In this document: one piece after another, positions 25,968-33,446 of the stretch
Layout: the number at the start of each line of letters is the position of its first letter
Position numbering within the stretch: the stretch's first letter is position 1
Source: Microvirga sp. ACRRW
GTDB lineage: Bacteria > Pseudomonadota > Alphaproteobacteria > Rhizobiales > Beijerinckiaceae
DNA length: 64,000 nucleotides
Direction of reading: 5' to 3'
Assembly: GCF_022346925.1 (NCBI RefSeq)
Contig: NZ_JAKRNJ010000006.1
Coordinates: 209,888 to 273,887, forward strand
Notes under the pieces: generated by a model
What the model was told of the DNA's origin: nothing
Database searches by the model: none
The model's input: only the letters and a program-made list of their open reading frames with translations
Translations under genes and position numbers: made by a program

Positions 25968-26265
25968 GTTGCCTATGCCCAGAAATCAGTCTGCGAGGGG
26001 AAGTACGCCGCAGGTGCGGCAGAATTCGAGGCTCCAGAGTGCTGACAAACTATAGGGTACAAAGTTGGAAGCTTGCGGCACATAGGAATATATATTCGTT
26101 ACATTGCAAACACTTACACCTGCTCCAGCGGCATCCTTTGGGGTCTTCCACAGCCATGCGCTTCCGGGGTTTTTGCTAGCCAAAGAACAAATGATGAATC
26201 AATTATCGCTTTAGGTTGCAAGTCGCAATATATACAACTCATAAGCTGGTGAGAGAGCAAACTCA
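25968..26265. other. Intergenic region between the tns operon and the TIR locus
   Basis: About 300 bases, AT-rich towards the right. I see no gene. AACTCATAAG and GTGAGAGAG just before 26266 may contain the ribosome site of the small zinc-ribbon gene. A left transposon end might lie here or beyond 28.4 kb, but no repeat matching the tnsA side was found. Confidence 0.35.
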
Positions 26266-26427
26266 ATGTCCATGCGCATTCGATACTACTGCCGAAACTG
26301 TGGCCATAAATTTGAGGTCACAATCCTCACAGATGAAGAAGTTCGTGAAGCTCAGCGTCGAGGTAAGTCCGTTGGGCAGGCGCACTGCCCTCAATGTAAT
26401 CGGATCGACCTTGAGAAGGATCGGTAA
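26266..26427 (+). CDS. Small zinc-ribbon protein
   Basis: A 53-residue open frame from ATG 26266 to TAA 26425-26427, beginning MSMRIRYYCRNCGHKFEV and ending with HCPQCNRIDLEKD. The two CxxC pairs, 31 residues apart, make a zinc ribbon; the middle is a charged helix. A perfect hairpin follows the stop, so it may be its own short transcript, with the TIR gene starting 62 bases later. I do not know the family. Such mini-ribbons can bind nucleic acid or a partner protein. Its place beside two other cargo genes suggests it belongs with them. Confidence 0.6.
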   Translation: MSMRIRYYCRNCGHKFEVTILTDEEVREAQRRGKSVGQAHCPQCNRIDLEKDR

Positions 26428-26433
26428 CCTCCT

Positions 26434-26458
26434 GGGCTCGTCATTCGACGAGCCCTTT
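26434..26458 (+). terminator. Hairpin after the small zinc-ribbon gene
   Basis: GGGCTCGTC (26434-26442) and GACGAGCCC (26447-26455) pair perfectly over nine bases around ATTC, followed by TTT. The T tract is short, so this may be a partial terminator or attenuator before the TIR gene. Confidence 0.6.
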
Positions 26459-26488
26459 ACGCACCCCTGAGCAGATTAGGAGAGCAGT

Positions 26489-27436
26489 TTGTCGACCGTA
26501 TTCTTCTCTTACTCGCATAAAGATGAAGATCTTCGTGACCGCCTTGAGGTTCACCTCGCAATGCTTAAGCGGCAGGGTCTTATCGATGCTTGGCATGATA
26601 GGCGCATTGCCGTTGGCAGCGATCTCGATAACAGCATACGCTCTGAATTAGAAAAGGCAGAGGTAATCCTGCTCCTAGTTTCACCTGACTTCCTAGCGTC
26701 CGACTATTGCTATGATATTGAAGTGACGCGCGCGATGGAGCGTCATGTTGCTGGCGAGGCGAGAGTAATTCCTATCATACTACGCCATTGCGAATGGAAG
26801 TCTGCCCCGTTCGGAAAGCTACTTGCAGCACCCAAAGACGGAAAGCCAATCAATACATGGACTGACTTAGATGAGGCATTCCTTGATGTTGTGCAGAAAA
26901 TCAAAACCGCTCTTCCAAAGGCTAAGCCTTCACTTGTTACACCACACCGTGAGCAGATGAGTACAAAGTCCATCTCTCATGGAGCGCGTTCTAGCAACCT
27001 GCGTCTTGCTAAGACCTTTACAGAAGCGGACAAAGACCGCTTCTTGGATGAAGGATTTTCCTTCATGGCGAAGTTTTTCGAAAACTCATTGCAGCAACTG
27101 CAAGAGCGAAATGAGGGTATAGAAACAACCTTCAAGCAGATTGATGCGAACCGTTTTACAGCGGTGATCTACCGTCATGGAAAGTCTCTCTCGCGGTGTA
27201 AAATCCAGCTGGGCGGACGGTTTGAAACAGGCATCACATTTTCTTCAAACGATCGCATTGATGACGGGAGCTATAATGAGAGCCTTGATGTAGAGGCGGA
27301 TGACCAAGGTCTCTACTTCAAAGCCTCTGGTATGTGGAGTTGGGGTGAGCAGCCTAAACGACACCTGACTTATGAAGGAGCTGCTGAGTACTTTTGGTCC
27401 ATGCTTATGAGACCCATACAGGATCGGCAGCAGTAG
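26489..27436 (+). CDS. TIR-domain protein
   Basis: A 315-residue protein translated from TTG 26489, with TAGGAGAG in front. Residues 1-135 are a TIR domain: VFFSYSHKDEDLRDRLEVHL, then WHDRRIAVGSDL, then SPDFLASDYCYDIEVTRAM, where the Glu after the Cys occupies the place of the catalytic Glu of TIR NADases, and IPIILRHCEW. A Ser/His-rich linker (about 148-165) leads to a C-terminal domain (170-315) of unknown family, rich in strands, ending in a helix AAEYFWSMLMRP. Bacterial TIR proteins often deplete NAD upon phage infection. Here the C-domain would be the sensor or regulator. It lies 9 bases before the next gene. Confidence 0.85.
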   Translation: MSTVFFSYSHKDEDLRDRLEVHLAMLKRQGLIDAWHDRRIAVGSDLDNSIRSELEKAEVILLLVSPDFLASDYCYDIEVTRAMERHVAGEARVIPIILRHCEWKSAPFGKLLAAPKDGKPINTWTDLDEAFLDVVQKIKTALPKAKPSLVTPHREQMSTKSISHGARSSNLRLAKTFTEADKDRFLDEGFSFMAKFFENSLQQLQERNEGIETTFKQIDANRFTAVIYRHGKSLSRCKIQLGGRFETGITFSSNDRIDDGSYNESLDVEADDQGLYFKASGMWSWGEQPKRHLTYEGAAEYFWSMLMRPIQDRQQ

Positions 27437-27445
27437 GTTCAACAA

Positions 27446-28420
27446 ATGTGGCTGGGCTTAGCCAGCCTTTCTTTTCAATGGGACGCACCGGCTATGAGCG
27501 ATGGAAAAGAAGGCGGCAAGACAGATTGCGTTGTGCATGATCACCCTGTGCCACCGGAGGAGATGGCACGTTACAGCCCTGTCCGTGACCCGGATGCTGA
27601 GCAGGATATCGCGCGATACGTTGAGCTAGAAACAGAACAAGACGTTAAACACGTTGAAAAGGTCAAAGAAGAGTACGTTCTAGGCGCGAAATATGAGATC
27701 TGGGATGTTGTGACGGATGAGGACCGCTGGTGGGTAATTACTAATCTAACAAATTTATACTCACAAAAGCACTTTCCTAGCCTTGACTATACACTGTCAT
27801 TTCACATCGGCTTGATGATGAGGCTAAGGTCACGCTCTTCATCAGAAGAAGAGAGTGACTACGAGCCATTTGAGGAGCTTCATCGTCGTCAACAGCAGGC
27901 TCATAATCGACATGAGCGCGCAATTGAGCCTGAGGAGTTTCAAGCTATCGGCTTGATGCTTAGGGAATGCCTACTCTCTCTAATTGCTGCACTGCGCCGT
28001 CACGTCTTGGTACCTCATGATGTGGAACATCCTAAAAACGCAGACTTTGTCGGTTGGTTTGAACTCCTAATGAATATTCTGTGCCCAGGTTCTTCGAACA
28101 AGCAGTTGCGGCACTACATAAAAGCTCTCGGAAAAGAGACTTGGCAGCTTGCAAATTGGCTAGCGCATGACCGCGATGCGAATTCAGCAGCATCATCGAT
28201 CTGTATACACTCATGCGATACCCTCTTAGGTCATGCCATTCAGCTTACAGTACGAAATAGAACAGGAGATATTGACGCTTGTCCACGCTGCAAATCGAGA
28301 GACATAAGAAGCCATTATGATCGGTATATCGGTCCTGATGGAGACTATTACTCGACATGCGGCTCATGTGGCTGGTCAGATCACCCTGAAACACACGCTA
28401 AGGATAGCAATGTCGAATAG
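27446..28420 (+). CDS. Unknown protein with C-terminal zinc ribbon, TIR partner
   Basis: A 324-residue protein; an alternative start is ATG 27494 (MSDGKEGG). The body is acidic and helical, with FQAIGLMLRECLLSLIAAL in the middle. The last 50 residues form a zinc ribbon, CPRCKSRD and CGSCGW. I do not recognise the family. Its ATG follows the TIR stop by only nine bases, so they are probably co-transcribed and work together. AT-richer than the chromosomal genes on its right. The plausible role is recognition of a trigger or nucleic acid for the TIR effector, which is inference from the arrangement. Confidence 0.7.
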   Translation: MWLGLASLSFQWDAPAMSDGKEGGKTDCVVHDHPVPPEEMARYSPVRDPDAEQDIARYVELETEQDVKHVEKVKEEYVLGAKYEIWDVVTDEDRWWVITNLTNLYSQKHFPSLDYTLSFHIGLMMRLRSRSSSEEESDYEPFEELHRRQQQAHNRHERAIEPEEFQAIGLMLRECLLSLIAALRRHVLVPHDVEHPKNADFVGWFELLMNILCPGSSNKQLRHYIKALGKETWQLANWLAHDRDANSAASSICIHSCDTLLGHAIQLTVRNRTGDIDACPRCKSRDIRSHYDRYIGPDGDYYSTCGSCGWSDHPETHAKDSNVE

Positions 28421-28465
28421 TAATCAGCCAAATTCCCGATCAATGCGCCTCCGCGCAAAACAACC

Positions 28466-28927
28466 GTGACAAAATCCACGGCAACCATGCAGATGCCAGC
28501 ACCCGCCTCTCAGCAGGGACCACCCCCTCCCTCCCAACTCATCGACGCGAAAATCGCGGAGCTGAAGGATTGGCGCGGTGCGACGCTGGCGAAGGTTCGG
28601 GCGCTCATCAGGCAGGCCGATCCTGACGTGGTCGAGGAGGTGAAATGGCGCGGGGTTCCTGTGTGGGAGCATGCGGGGATCATCTGCACCGGCGAGACGT
28701 ATAAGAGCGCCGTGAAGCTGACCTTTCTCAAGGGCGCTGCGCTGGAGGACCCGGCGGGGCTTTTCAATGCCAGCTTAGAGGGCAATGCGCGCCGCGCTAT
28801 CGATCTTCATGAAGGCGCGGTGATCGATGAGGAGGCGTTCAAGGCGCTCATCCGCGCCGCTGTCGCGCTCAATATGTCCAAGGCGGCTAAGCCGAAGAAG
28901 AGCCCATCGACGGGACATAAGATTTAA
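28466..28927 (+). CDS. DUF1801 domain-containing protein
   Basis: A 153-residue protein with a Pro-rich first 25 residues and a DUF1801 (YdhG-like) fold: LRALIRQADPDVVEEVKW-type helix, WRGVPVWEHAGIICTG, then VKLTFLKGAALEDP. Function of the family is unclear (iron-chaperone-like structure). GTG 28466 is the nominal start; ATG 28487 or 28496 are alternatives. It is the first chromosomal-style gene after the accessory block, and the 45 bases in front leave little room for a promoter, so an insertion may have replaced its upstream region. The flavin-reductase gene follows 4 bases on. Confidence 0.75.
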   Translation: MTKSTATMQMPAPASQQGPPPPSQLIDAKIAELKDWRGATLAKVRALIRQADPDVVEEVKWRGVPVWEHAGIICTGETYKSAVKLTFLKGAALEDPAGLFNASLEGNARRAIDLHEGAVIDEEAFKALIRAAVALNMSKAAKPKKSPSTGHKI

Positions 28928-28931
28928 GCCC

Positions 28932-29444
28932 ATGCACCTCCTCGCCCTGTCCGGCAGCCTGCGCGCGGGCTCGTTCAACACCAGCGCCTTGCGCGCGCTG
29001 CAAAAGCTCGCGCCGGGGGGTGTCGCGGTTGAGTTCTACGAGGGCATCGGTGCCCTGCCCCATTTCAATCCCGATGTGGAGATGAGCGCGCTGCCGGAGA
29101 GCGTCGCGGATTTGCGGTGGCAGGTGGCGGCAGCGGATGGCGTAGTGATCGCCTGTCCCGAATATGCCCATGGGATTCCGGGCGCGTTCAAGAACGCGCT
29201 CGATTGGCTCGTCGGCTGCGAGAATTTTCCCGGCAAGCCGGTGATGCTCATCAACACCGCGCCCCGCGCCTCTCATGCGCAGGCGCAGCTGGCGGAGATC
29301 CTCAAGACCATGTCCGCACGAATGGTGCCTGAGGCCGGCGTGACCGTCGATCTGCGCGAGGCCGATGCCATGAGCACCTTGCAAGCCGGGCTCGCGGCTT
29401 TCGTCGATGCATGCAGGCAGGCTGCGGGGATGGCTCTCGGTTGA
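28932..29444 (+). CDS. NADPH-dependent FMN reductase family protein
   Basis: A 170-residue flavodoxin-fold enzyme. MHLLALSGSLRAGSFNTSAL holds the phosphate-binding loop GSLRxGSxN, and CPEYAHGIPGAFKNALDWL is the flavin-contact motif of this family. Translation from ATG 28932 is four bases after the DUF1801 stop; longer frames upstream overlap that gene and lack the fold. It transfers hydride from NAD(P)H to FMN or quinones/azo compounds in the cytosol. Likely co-transcribed with the DUF1801 gene and convergent with the ICMT-family gene. Confidence 0.9.
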   Translation: MHLLALSGSLRAGSFNTSALRALQKLAPGGVAVEFYEGIGALPHFNPDVEMSALPESVADLRWQVAAADGVVIACPEYAHGIPGAFKNALDWLVGCENFPGKPVMLINTAPRASHAQAQLAEILKTMSARMVPEAGVTVDLREADAMSTLQAGLAAFVDACRQAAGMALG

Positions 29445-29463
29445 GCGTGATGCTGCGGGCGCA

Positions 29464-29934
29464 CTACAGCCAGCGCCGGACGCGGGTGCGGTAGTTGCGA
29501 TAGACCTCGCCGAACTTGCGTTCGAGATAGGCTTCCTCGCGCGCTACGACGCCATAGCGGATGACGAGCGCAAACGGCACCAGCATCAACAGCAACCAGA
29601 GATCGTTGAACGCGATACTTAAAGCCACCAACCCTAAGAACATGCCGAGATAGATGGGATTGCGCGTGAAGCGGTAAGGCCCGCTCTCGACGATGGCGGT
29701 GGTGGGCCGGTTCGTCGGGACGTTGGAACCGGCCCCGGTCATCGTCCTGATGGCCCAGGCTGCCAGCGCCAGTGCGGCAACGAAGATGATCGTGCCGATC
29801 AAGCCCGCAGGCCAATCGTCCGGCACAAACGGCAGGGCTGCTACCCAGTTGAGCGCAAGCCCGGCCAAGATGGCGAGCCCCCATGCGACCGGCGGATGGA
29901 TGAGGACGTGAGCATTGTCCGTTGTGTCAGCCAT
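29464..29934 (-). CDS. Isoprenylcysteine carboxyl methyltransferase family membrane protein
   Basis: A 156-residue integral membrane protein with four hydrophobic segments. GPYRFTRNPIYLGMFLG and the C-terminal EEAYLERKFGEVYRNYRTRVRRWL are the hallmark of the ICMT/PEMT-like methyltransferases (S-adenosylmethionine site formed by the last helix and loop). Bacterial members methylate small molecules or lipids, mostly unknown. Single gene, convergent with the FMN reductase. Confidence 0.85.
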   Translation of the reverse strand: MADTTDNAHVLIHPPVAWGLAILAGLALNWVAALPFVPDDWPAGLIGTIIFVAALALAAWAIRTMTGAGSNVPTNRPTTAIVESGPYRFTRNPIYLGMFLGLVALSIAFNDLWLLLMLVPFALVIRYGVVAREEAYLERKFGEVYRNYRTRVRRWL

Positions 29935-30283
29935 GGCGCCGATCTCCTGTCCGTGTCCGCGCCCCCTCGCCGCCCCGTCATCCCAGAGCTTAAGCAGCAG
30001 GCGTGATCATCAGCAGGATAAGCCGCCTGAACCTCTCCTGTCATTCCCGCGCAGGCGCGCTTGAGAGGTTGCACGGGGAGCGTGGCGATCCATAAACTCC
30101 AGCTTTGAGAACACGTGGGAAGCGTCACGCTTCAATCGATCGCTCTCGCGATTCCGGATCTCCACCTGCCTGGTCTGACAGAAGGTGCGCGGGCGCGATG
30201 CCATGGCAGGATCATCCCTTTTGAGACAATTGGCCAACCTCAGGTTTCGCATCCTGACAATGGATAAAATTCATGGCCAAGCT
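29935..30283. other. Intergenic region with short palindromes
   Basis: About 350 bases without a supported gene. It contains several inverted GC-rich stretches similar in style to those at 30759-30975 (for example CATCCCAGAG and TCATTCCCGCGCAGGCGCGC), then the stress promoter of the next gene. Confidence 0.4.
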
Positions 30284-30309
30284 GGAACGGTACGGATCGG
30301 GCGCACGTT
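30284..30309 (+). promoter_or_regulatory. EcfG-type general stress promoter
   Basis: GGAAC (30284-30288), a 17-base spacer, and CGTT (30306-30309) match the EcfG consensus of alphaproteobacteria. The start codon is 36 bases downstream. Confidence 0.6.
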
Positions 30310-30344
30310 GGGACCGCTACTGAGATTGTTGAAGGAGTTCTCAG

Positions 30345-30695
30345 ATGCGTCTTATTCAAACCGGTCCTCTCGCCGCTGCTCTTGCCGTCGGCATCAGTGC
30401 GACGGCATCCGCCCAATCCGTGGAAATCCGCACGCGGACCTCGTCCGATCACATGCTGCACGATGACGACGTGAGAACCACGCGCGTCGTTCGTGAGCGC
30501 CGCGTGGTGCGCGAGCCTTCCACCACGTCGACCGTCACCACCACCCGTCGCGGCGCATCCTATTATGCTCCCGGTCAGGTGAAGAAGCGCGTCACCGTCC
30601 GCTCGGCCCGCGAGTTCGCTCCCGGCCATCGCATGCATGACGATGACGGGGTGAGCACGACGGTCGTGCGCCGCCGCGTTCACACCATCGACTGA
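30345..30695 (+). CDS. Small secreted basic protein of unknown function
   Basis: A 116-residue protein with a signal peptide (MRLIQTGPLAAALAVGISAT, cleavage after ASA near 22). The mature part is rich in Arg, Thr and Val, with two similar segments containing HMLHDDDVRTTRVVRERR and HRMHDDDGVSTTVVRRR, i.e. an internal repeat. GAAGGAG lies before the ATG. An EcfG promoter and a strong terminator flank it, so it is probably a monocistronic stress-induced periplasmic protein. No known domain. Confidence 0.75.
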   Translation: MRLIQTGPLAAALAVGISATASAQSVEIRTRTSSDHMLHDDDVRTTRVVRERRVVREPSTTSTVTTTRRGASYYAPGQVKKRVTVRSAREFAPGHRMHDDDGVSTTVVRRRVHTID

Positions 30696-30717
30696 TTTTA
30701 GTGAAGCGTCGAACGAG

Positions 30718-30744
30718 AAAGGCAGGGCCTGTGCCCTGCCTTTT
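30718..30744 (+). terminator. Rho-independent terminator
   Basis: AAAGGCAGGGC (30718-30728) pairs fully with GCCCTGCCTTT (30733-30743) around a 4-base loop and ends in TTTT. It lies 23 bases after the stop of the secreted-protein gene. Confidence 0.9.
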
Positions 30745-30758
30745 GACGTTCCGCCATC

Positions 30759-30975
30759 GTCATCCCGGGGCCGCGCAGCAGAACCCGGGATCGCAGGACG
30801 AGAATGGCGCAAATCCCCTCTCCCGAGTGGGTGAGGGGCAGGGGTGAGGAAGCGCCCTTGCCGGAGAGGACATGCCCTCACCCGGAGCTGCGCTCCGACC
30901 TCTCCCGCTCGGGAGAGGTATTCCCGTGCTTTACTCGGCTGACGATCCCGGCTCGGCTGCGCCGTCCGGGATGAC
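30759..30975. repeat. Intergenic palindromic repeat element
   Basis: Bounded by GTCATCCCGG (30759-30768) and its complement CCGGGATGAC (30966-30975). Inside are further paired blocks, such as CCCTCACCC against GGGTGAGG and CCTCTCCCG against CGGGAGAGG. This style of element is common between genes in Rhizobiales. No open frame. Confidence 0.65.
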
Positions 30976-31029
30976 GGGAGGTGGACAGGGAGGACGCCTT
31001 GGTCGGATGCAAATGTTCTTCTTTTGTTC

Positions 31030-31058
31030 TTGACAAGGTTCCTAACCTTGGCTATAGG
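31030..31058 (+). promoter_or_regulatory. Strong sigma-70-type promoter
   Basis: TTGACA (31030-31035), a 17-base spacer and TATAGG (31053-31058). The expected transcription start is near 31065, at the beginning of a strongly folded segment and with no gene directly downstream. Confidence 0.65.
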
Positions 31059-31064
31059 TTGTGT

Positions 31065-31240
31065 GTCCCGGCTCAACGAGGGGCGCGCTCGCGAGGCGTC
31101 GTGATTGTCGGAGCCGGGAGCGGTCCTGTGTCAGGTTTCGCAAGCCTGTCGGCGGGAGGCCCATCGTTGAAAGACACGGTGTACGCCTAAAAGAACCGTG
31201 CGCGAGGAGCCGTCGGGTTCTTCTCTCACTCACAGCATCG
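31065..31240 (+). ncRNA. Candidate structured non-coding RNA
   Basis: Downstream of a near-consensus promoter, TCCCGGCTC (31066-31074) pairs with GAGCCGGGA (31111-31119). GTGTC pairs with GACAC around a nested AGGTTT-CGC-AAGCCT hairpin, and AAGAACC pairs with GGTTCTT at the end. No convincing open frame with a ribosome site is present and the next gene is convergent. Length (about 175 nt) and structure are like 6S-type or other housekeeping RNAs, but I cannot match it to a family. The 3' end is approximate. Confidence 0.4.
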
Positions 31241-31333
31241 AGCCGGACGCCTCCTCGCGCCTCCCTCGACCCCATCACCTTCGGACCGCACCGGTCGCGA
31301 GGTCATTCTCCCATGCCTTTGAGATTTTGCGCT

Positions 31334-32227
31334 TCAGCGAAAGCGGCCCCACAGCACGCTGGCAAGCGGCATCATGTGGTTGCGCCTGAGCGCGATGATC
31401 AGGACGCCGCACAGGGCCAATCCCGTTCCGAGCGCCATGCGGGCGTCGAAATGATCGCCCGTGATGACGATGCCCATCCCCACCGTCATCAGCGGATTCA
31501 TGATCAGCAGAGGCGCGATCAGGTTGGCGGGATATTTGCCGATCAGGCCGTAATAGATCGTGTGGGCGACGAGCGACACGATGAGGGCGGAAAACAGAAG
31601 AGCCGCCACGAAGGGCCATCCGGCCTGCGTGGCCCGGGTGAGCTGCCCGGTCTCGAGGCCCGCCGTCAGGAACACGAGAGGCAGGACGGAGGCGAGCCCG
31701 ATCCAGGCTTGGAACTGCATGGGCTTCACGCCCTTGATCTGCTTCATCATCACGGCGGCGAGCGATCCGGCGGCGGCTCCGAGCAGGATCAGGAGAAGGC
31801 CGGCCGAGAGAGGAAACCCGCTCGACGGGTCCCACATGACGAGCATGCCGCCGATGAAGGTGATCGCAATGCCGAGCCCCCTCCTCCAGTGGATCCTCTC
31901 GCCGAGCATGGCCACGGAGAGCAGCGTCGTGATCGGCAGCCCGAGCTGGCCTACGATCGAGGCGCTGGACGGGCTCGCCGTCCTGATGCCGAGAAAGAAC
32001 AGGGCAAAGCCACCGCCGCCCATGAGGAAGCCGACCACCAGCATGCGCCACGTGGGCTTCGGGGCGGGCAGCAGCCACGGCAGGGTCACGAGGCCCACAA
32101 TGCCGAAGCGGATCGCCGCGTAGAACAGCGGCGGGATCTCCATCCCTGACACGACGAGCTTGCTGACGACCGTATGCGCCGCCCACACGAAGCAGACGAA
32201 GAGCATCAGGAGGAAATCACGAAAGGC
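31334..32227 (-). CDS. DMT/EamA family transporter
   Basis: A 297-residue membrane protein with two EamA repeats of five helices each, starting MAFRDFLLMLFVCFVWAAHT, where FVWAAHTVVSK is the typical first helix. The second repeat begins near GLLLILLGAAAGSLAAVMMK. A longer frame to 32299 adds a 24-residue hydrophilic stretch that is probably not translated. Family members export or import amino acids, cofactors and other small metabolites; the substrate here is unknown. Single gene, convergent with the candidate ncRNA. Confidence 0.85.
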   Translation of the reverse strand, partial: AFRDFLLMLFVCFVWAAHTVVSKLVVSGMEIPPLFYAAIRFGIVGLVTLPWLLPAPKPTWRMLVVGFLMGGGGFALFFLGIRTASPSSASIVGQLGLPITTLLSVAMLGERIHWRRGLGIAITFIGGMLVMWDPSSGFPLSAGLLLILLGAAAGSLAAVMMKQIKGVKPMQFQAWIGLASVLPLVFLTAGLETGQLTRATQAGWPFVAALLFSALIVSLVAHTIYYGLIGKYPANLIAPLLIMNPLMTVGMGIVITGDHFDARMALGTGLALCGVLIIALRRNHMMPLASVLWGRFR

Positions 32228-32508
32228 CATGGTTTGAGATAACTTAAGCCGTTGCCGCACTACAAATGTCGAGAGCGTGGGGCTGGTATGCCGTCCCATG
32301 CGGAACGATCTCCTACCGGAATTGGCTCACGGCCGTAAGTAGGCTTTCCGCTCTAGGTCGGAGACCGGGAAGGTGCGCCACGGCACGCGCTTTCCTTGCG
32401 CTTCCTTGACTTGCGCGTCGGAGAGGCAGAGCCTTTCCTTCGCGGCGGATGCTTTCTCGCCGCCCGCGTTTGCGTCCGCCTGATCAACCCTTTTTCCGGG
32501 AGGTCGGA

Positions 32509-32985
32509 ATGCAGTCGTCCACGATTAAGGCCGCCCTATGCGGCTCGGCCCTTCTTCTTTCTCTCACCCCCGCCCTCGCCCAGCAGCAGCAGCACACCAT
32601 GGTCAATGCCGCCGACGTGACCTGGAAAGATGGTCCTCCTTCCCTGCCCAAAGGCGCGCAGATGTCGGTGCTCTACGGGGACCCGTCGAAGGACGGCATC
32701 TTCATGATGCGCCTGAAGCTCCCGGCGAACTACAAGATCCCGCCGCACACCCACGCGGTCGATGAGGTCGTCACCGTCGTCGACGGCGAGTTCAATCTCG
32801 GTATGGGGCCGCAATTCGACGCCGCGAAGACCAAAGCCATCACGACAGGCGGCGTGATCGCCATGGCGCCGGGCACGCAGCATTATGTGCAGATCAACCA
32901 GGAGACCGTCGTGCAGTTGAGCACGCGAGGCCCCTGGAGCATCGCCTACGTGAATCCGGCGGACGATCCGCGCAAGTCGCAATAG
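32509..32985 (+). CDS. Secreted cupin-domain protein
   Basis: A 158-residue protein from ATG 32509 (GGGAGG in front) with a signal peptide ending ALAQ near residue 25. The cupin metal-site motif is partly visible: YKIPPHTHAVDEVVTVVDGEF supplies two His and a Glu, and GTQHYVQ the last His. Probably a periplasmic small-molecule-binding or dioxygenase-like protein; the ligand is unknown. Monocistronic. Confidence 0.8.
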   Translation: MQSSTIKAALCGSALLLSLTPALAQQQQHTMVNAADVTWKDGPPSLPKGAQMSVLYGDPSKDGIFMMRLKLPANYKIPPHTHAVDEVVTVVDGEFNLGMGPQFDAAKTKAITTGGVIAMAPGTQHYVQINQETVVQLSTRGPWSIAYVNPADDPRKSQ

Positions 32986-33053
32986 GCTGGTCGCTTCCGG
33001 CTGCGCGGCCCTCGCCCTTCTCCAGGCTCAGGCCGGCCTCGGCCTGGGCCCGC

Positions 33054-33395
33054 TCACCTTCCTGTCCGCGCCCCGCCGTTCGCGTATTTGGTGCAGATGG
33101 TCATGAGCTTGGTCATCTCGGCATTGTAGTCGCGCAGGGTCTCCTCGAGCCAGCGCGTCTGAATCGCCGCCGCGTCCGTCGGAGTCTTGCAGGCCATTAT
33201 CTCGCGGGTGGTCTCGCCGTCCTTTTCAAGACGCATCGACACGAAGCCCATCATCTCGCGCTGGCATTCGGCAGCTGCGCTGAACCACGTTTCCGTGGCG
33301 ACTGCCAACGCGCGGCTGCCTTCACCTGACAGGGCAAGCTCATGGGTGCTGCGCATCGCATCCGATAGCCGGGACGTCTTCGACATACTGGTCAT
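33054..33395 (-). CDS. Phasin family protein
   Basis: A 113-residue helical protein. The stretch around ALAVATETWFSAAAECQREM and WLEETLRDYNAEMTKLM follows the Phasin_2 pattern: amphipathic helices with regular Ala/Met/Leu. Phasins coat polyhydroxyalkanoate granules. It sits directly before fabI and a DUF3141 (PHA-synthase-like hydrolase) gene on the same strand, which fits storage-polymer metabolism. An alternative start at Met4 is possible. Confidence 0.7.
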   Translation of the reverse strand: MTSMSKTSRLSDAMRSTHELALSGEGSRALAVATETWFSAAAECQREMMGFVSMRLEKDGETTREIMACKTPTDAAAIQTRWLEETLRDYNAEMTKLMTICTKYANGGARTGR

Positions 33396-33446
33396 GGATC
33401 GCTCTCCTTCGTTCCAAGACGTTGTCCGCCAAGCCCAAGGATAGCC

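Noticed and set aside
31065..31240. Assignment of the structured RNA to SRP RNA, RNase P or tmRNA
   Set aside because: The conserved SRP loop, the RNase P core motifs and a tRNA-like end with CCA are all missing, so no family name is given.
31061..32149. 362-codon open frame on the plus strand
   Set aside because: Runs over the candidate RNA and antisense to the EamA transporter; low-complexity Arg/His/Glu product.
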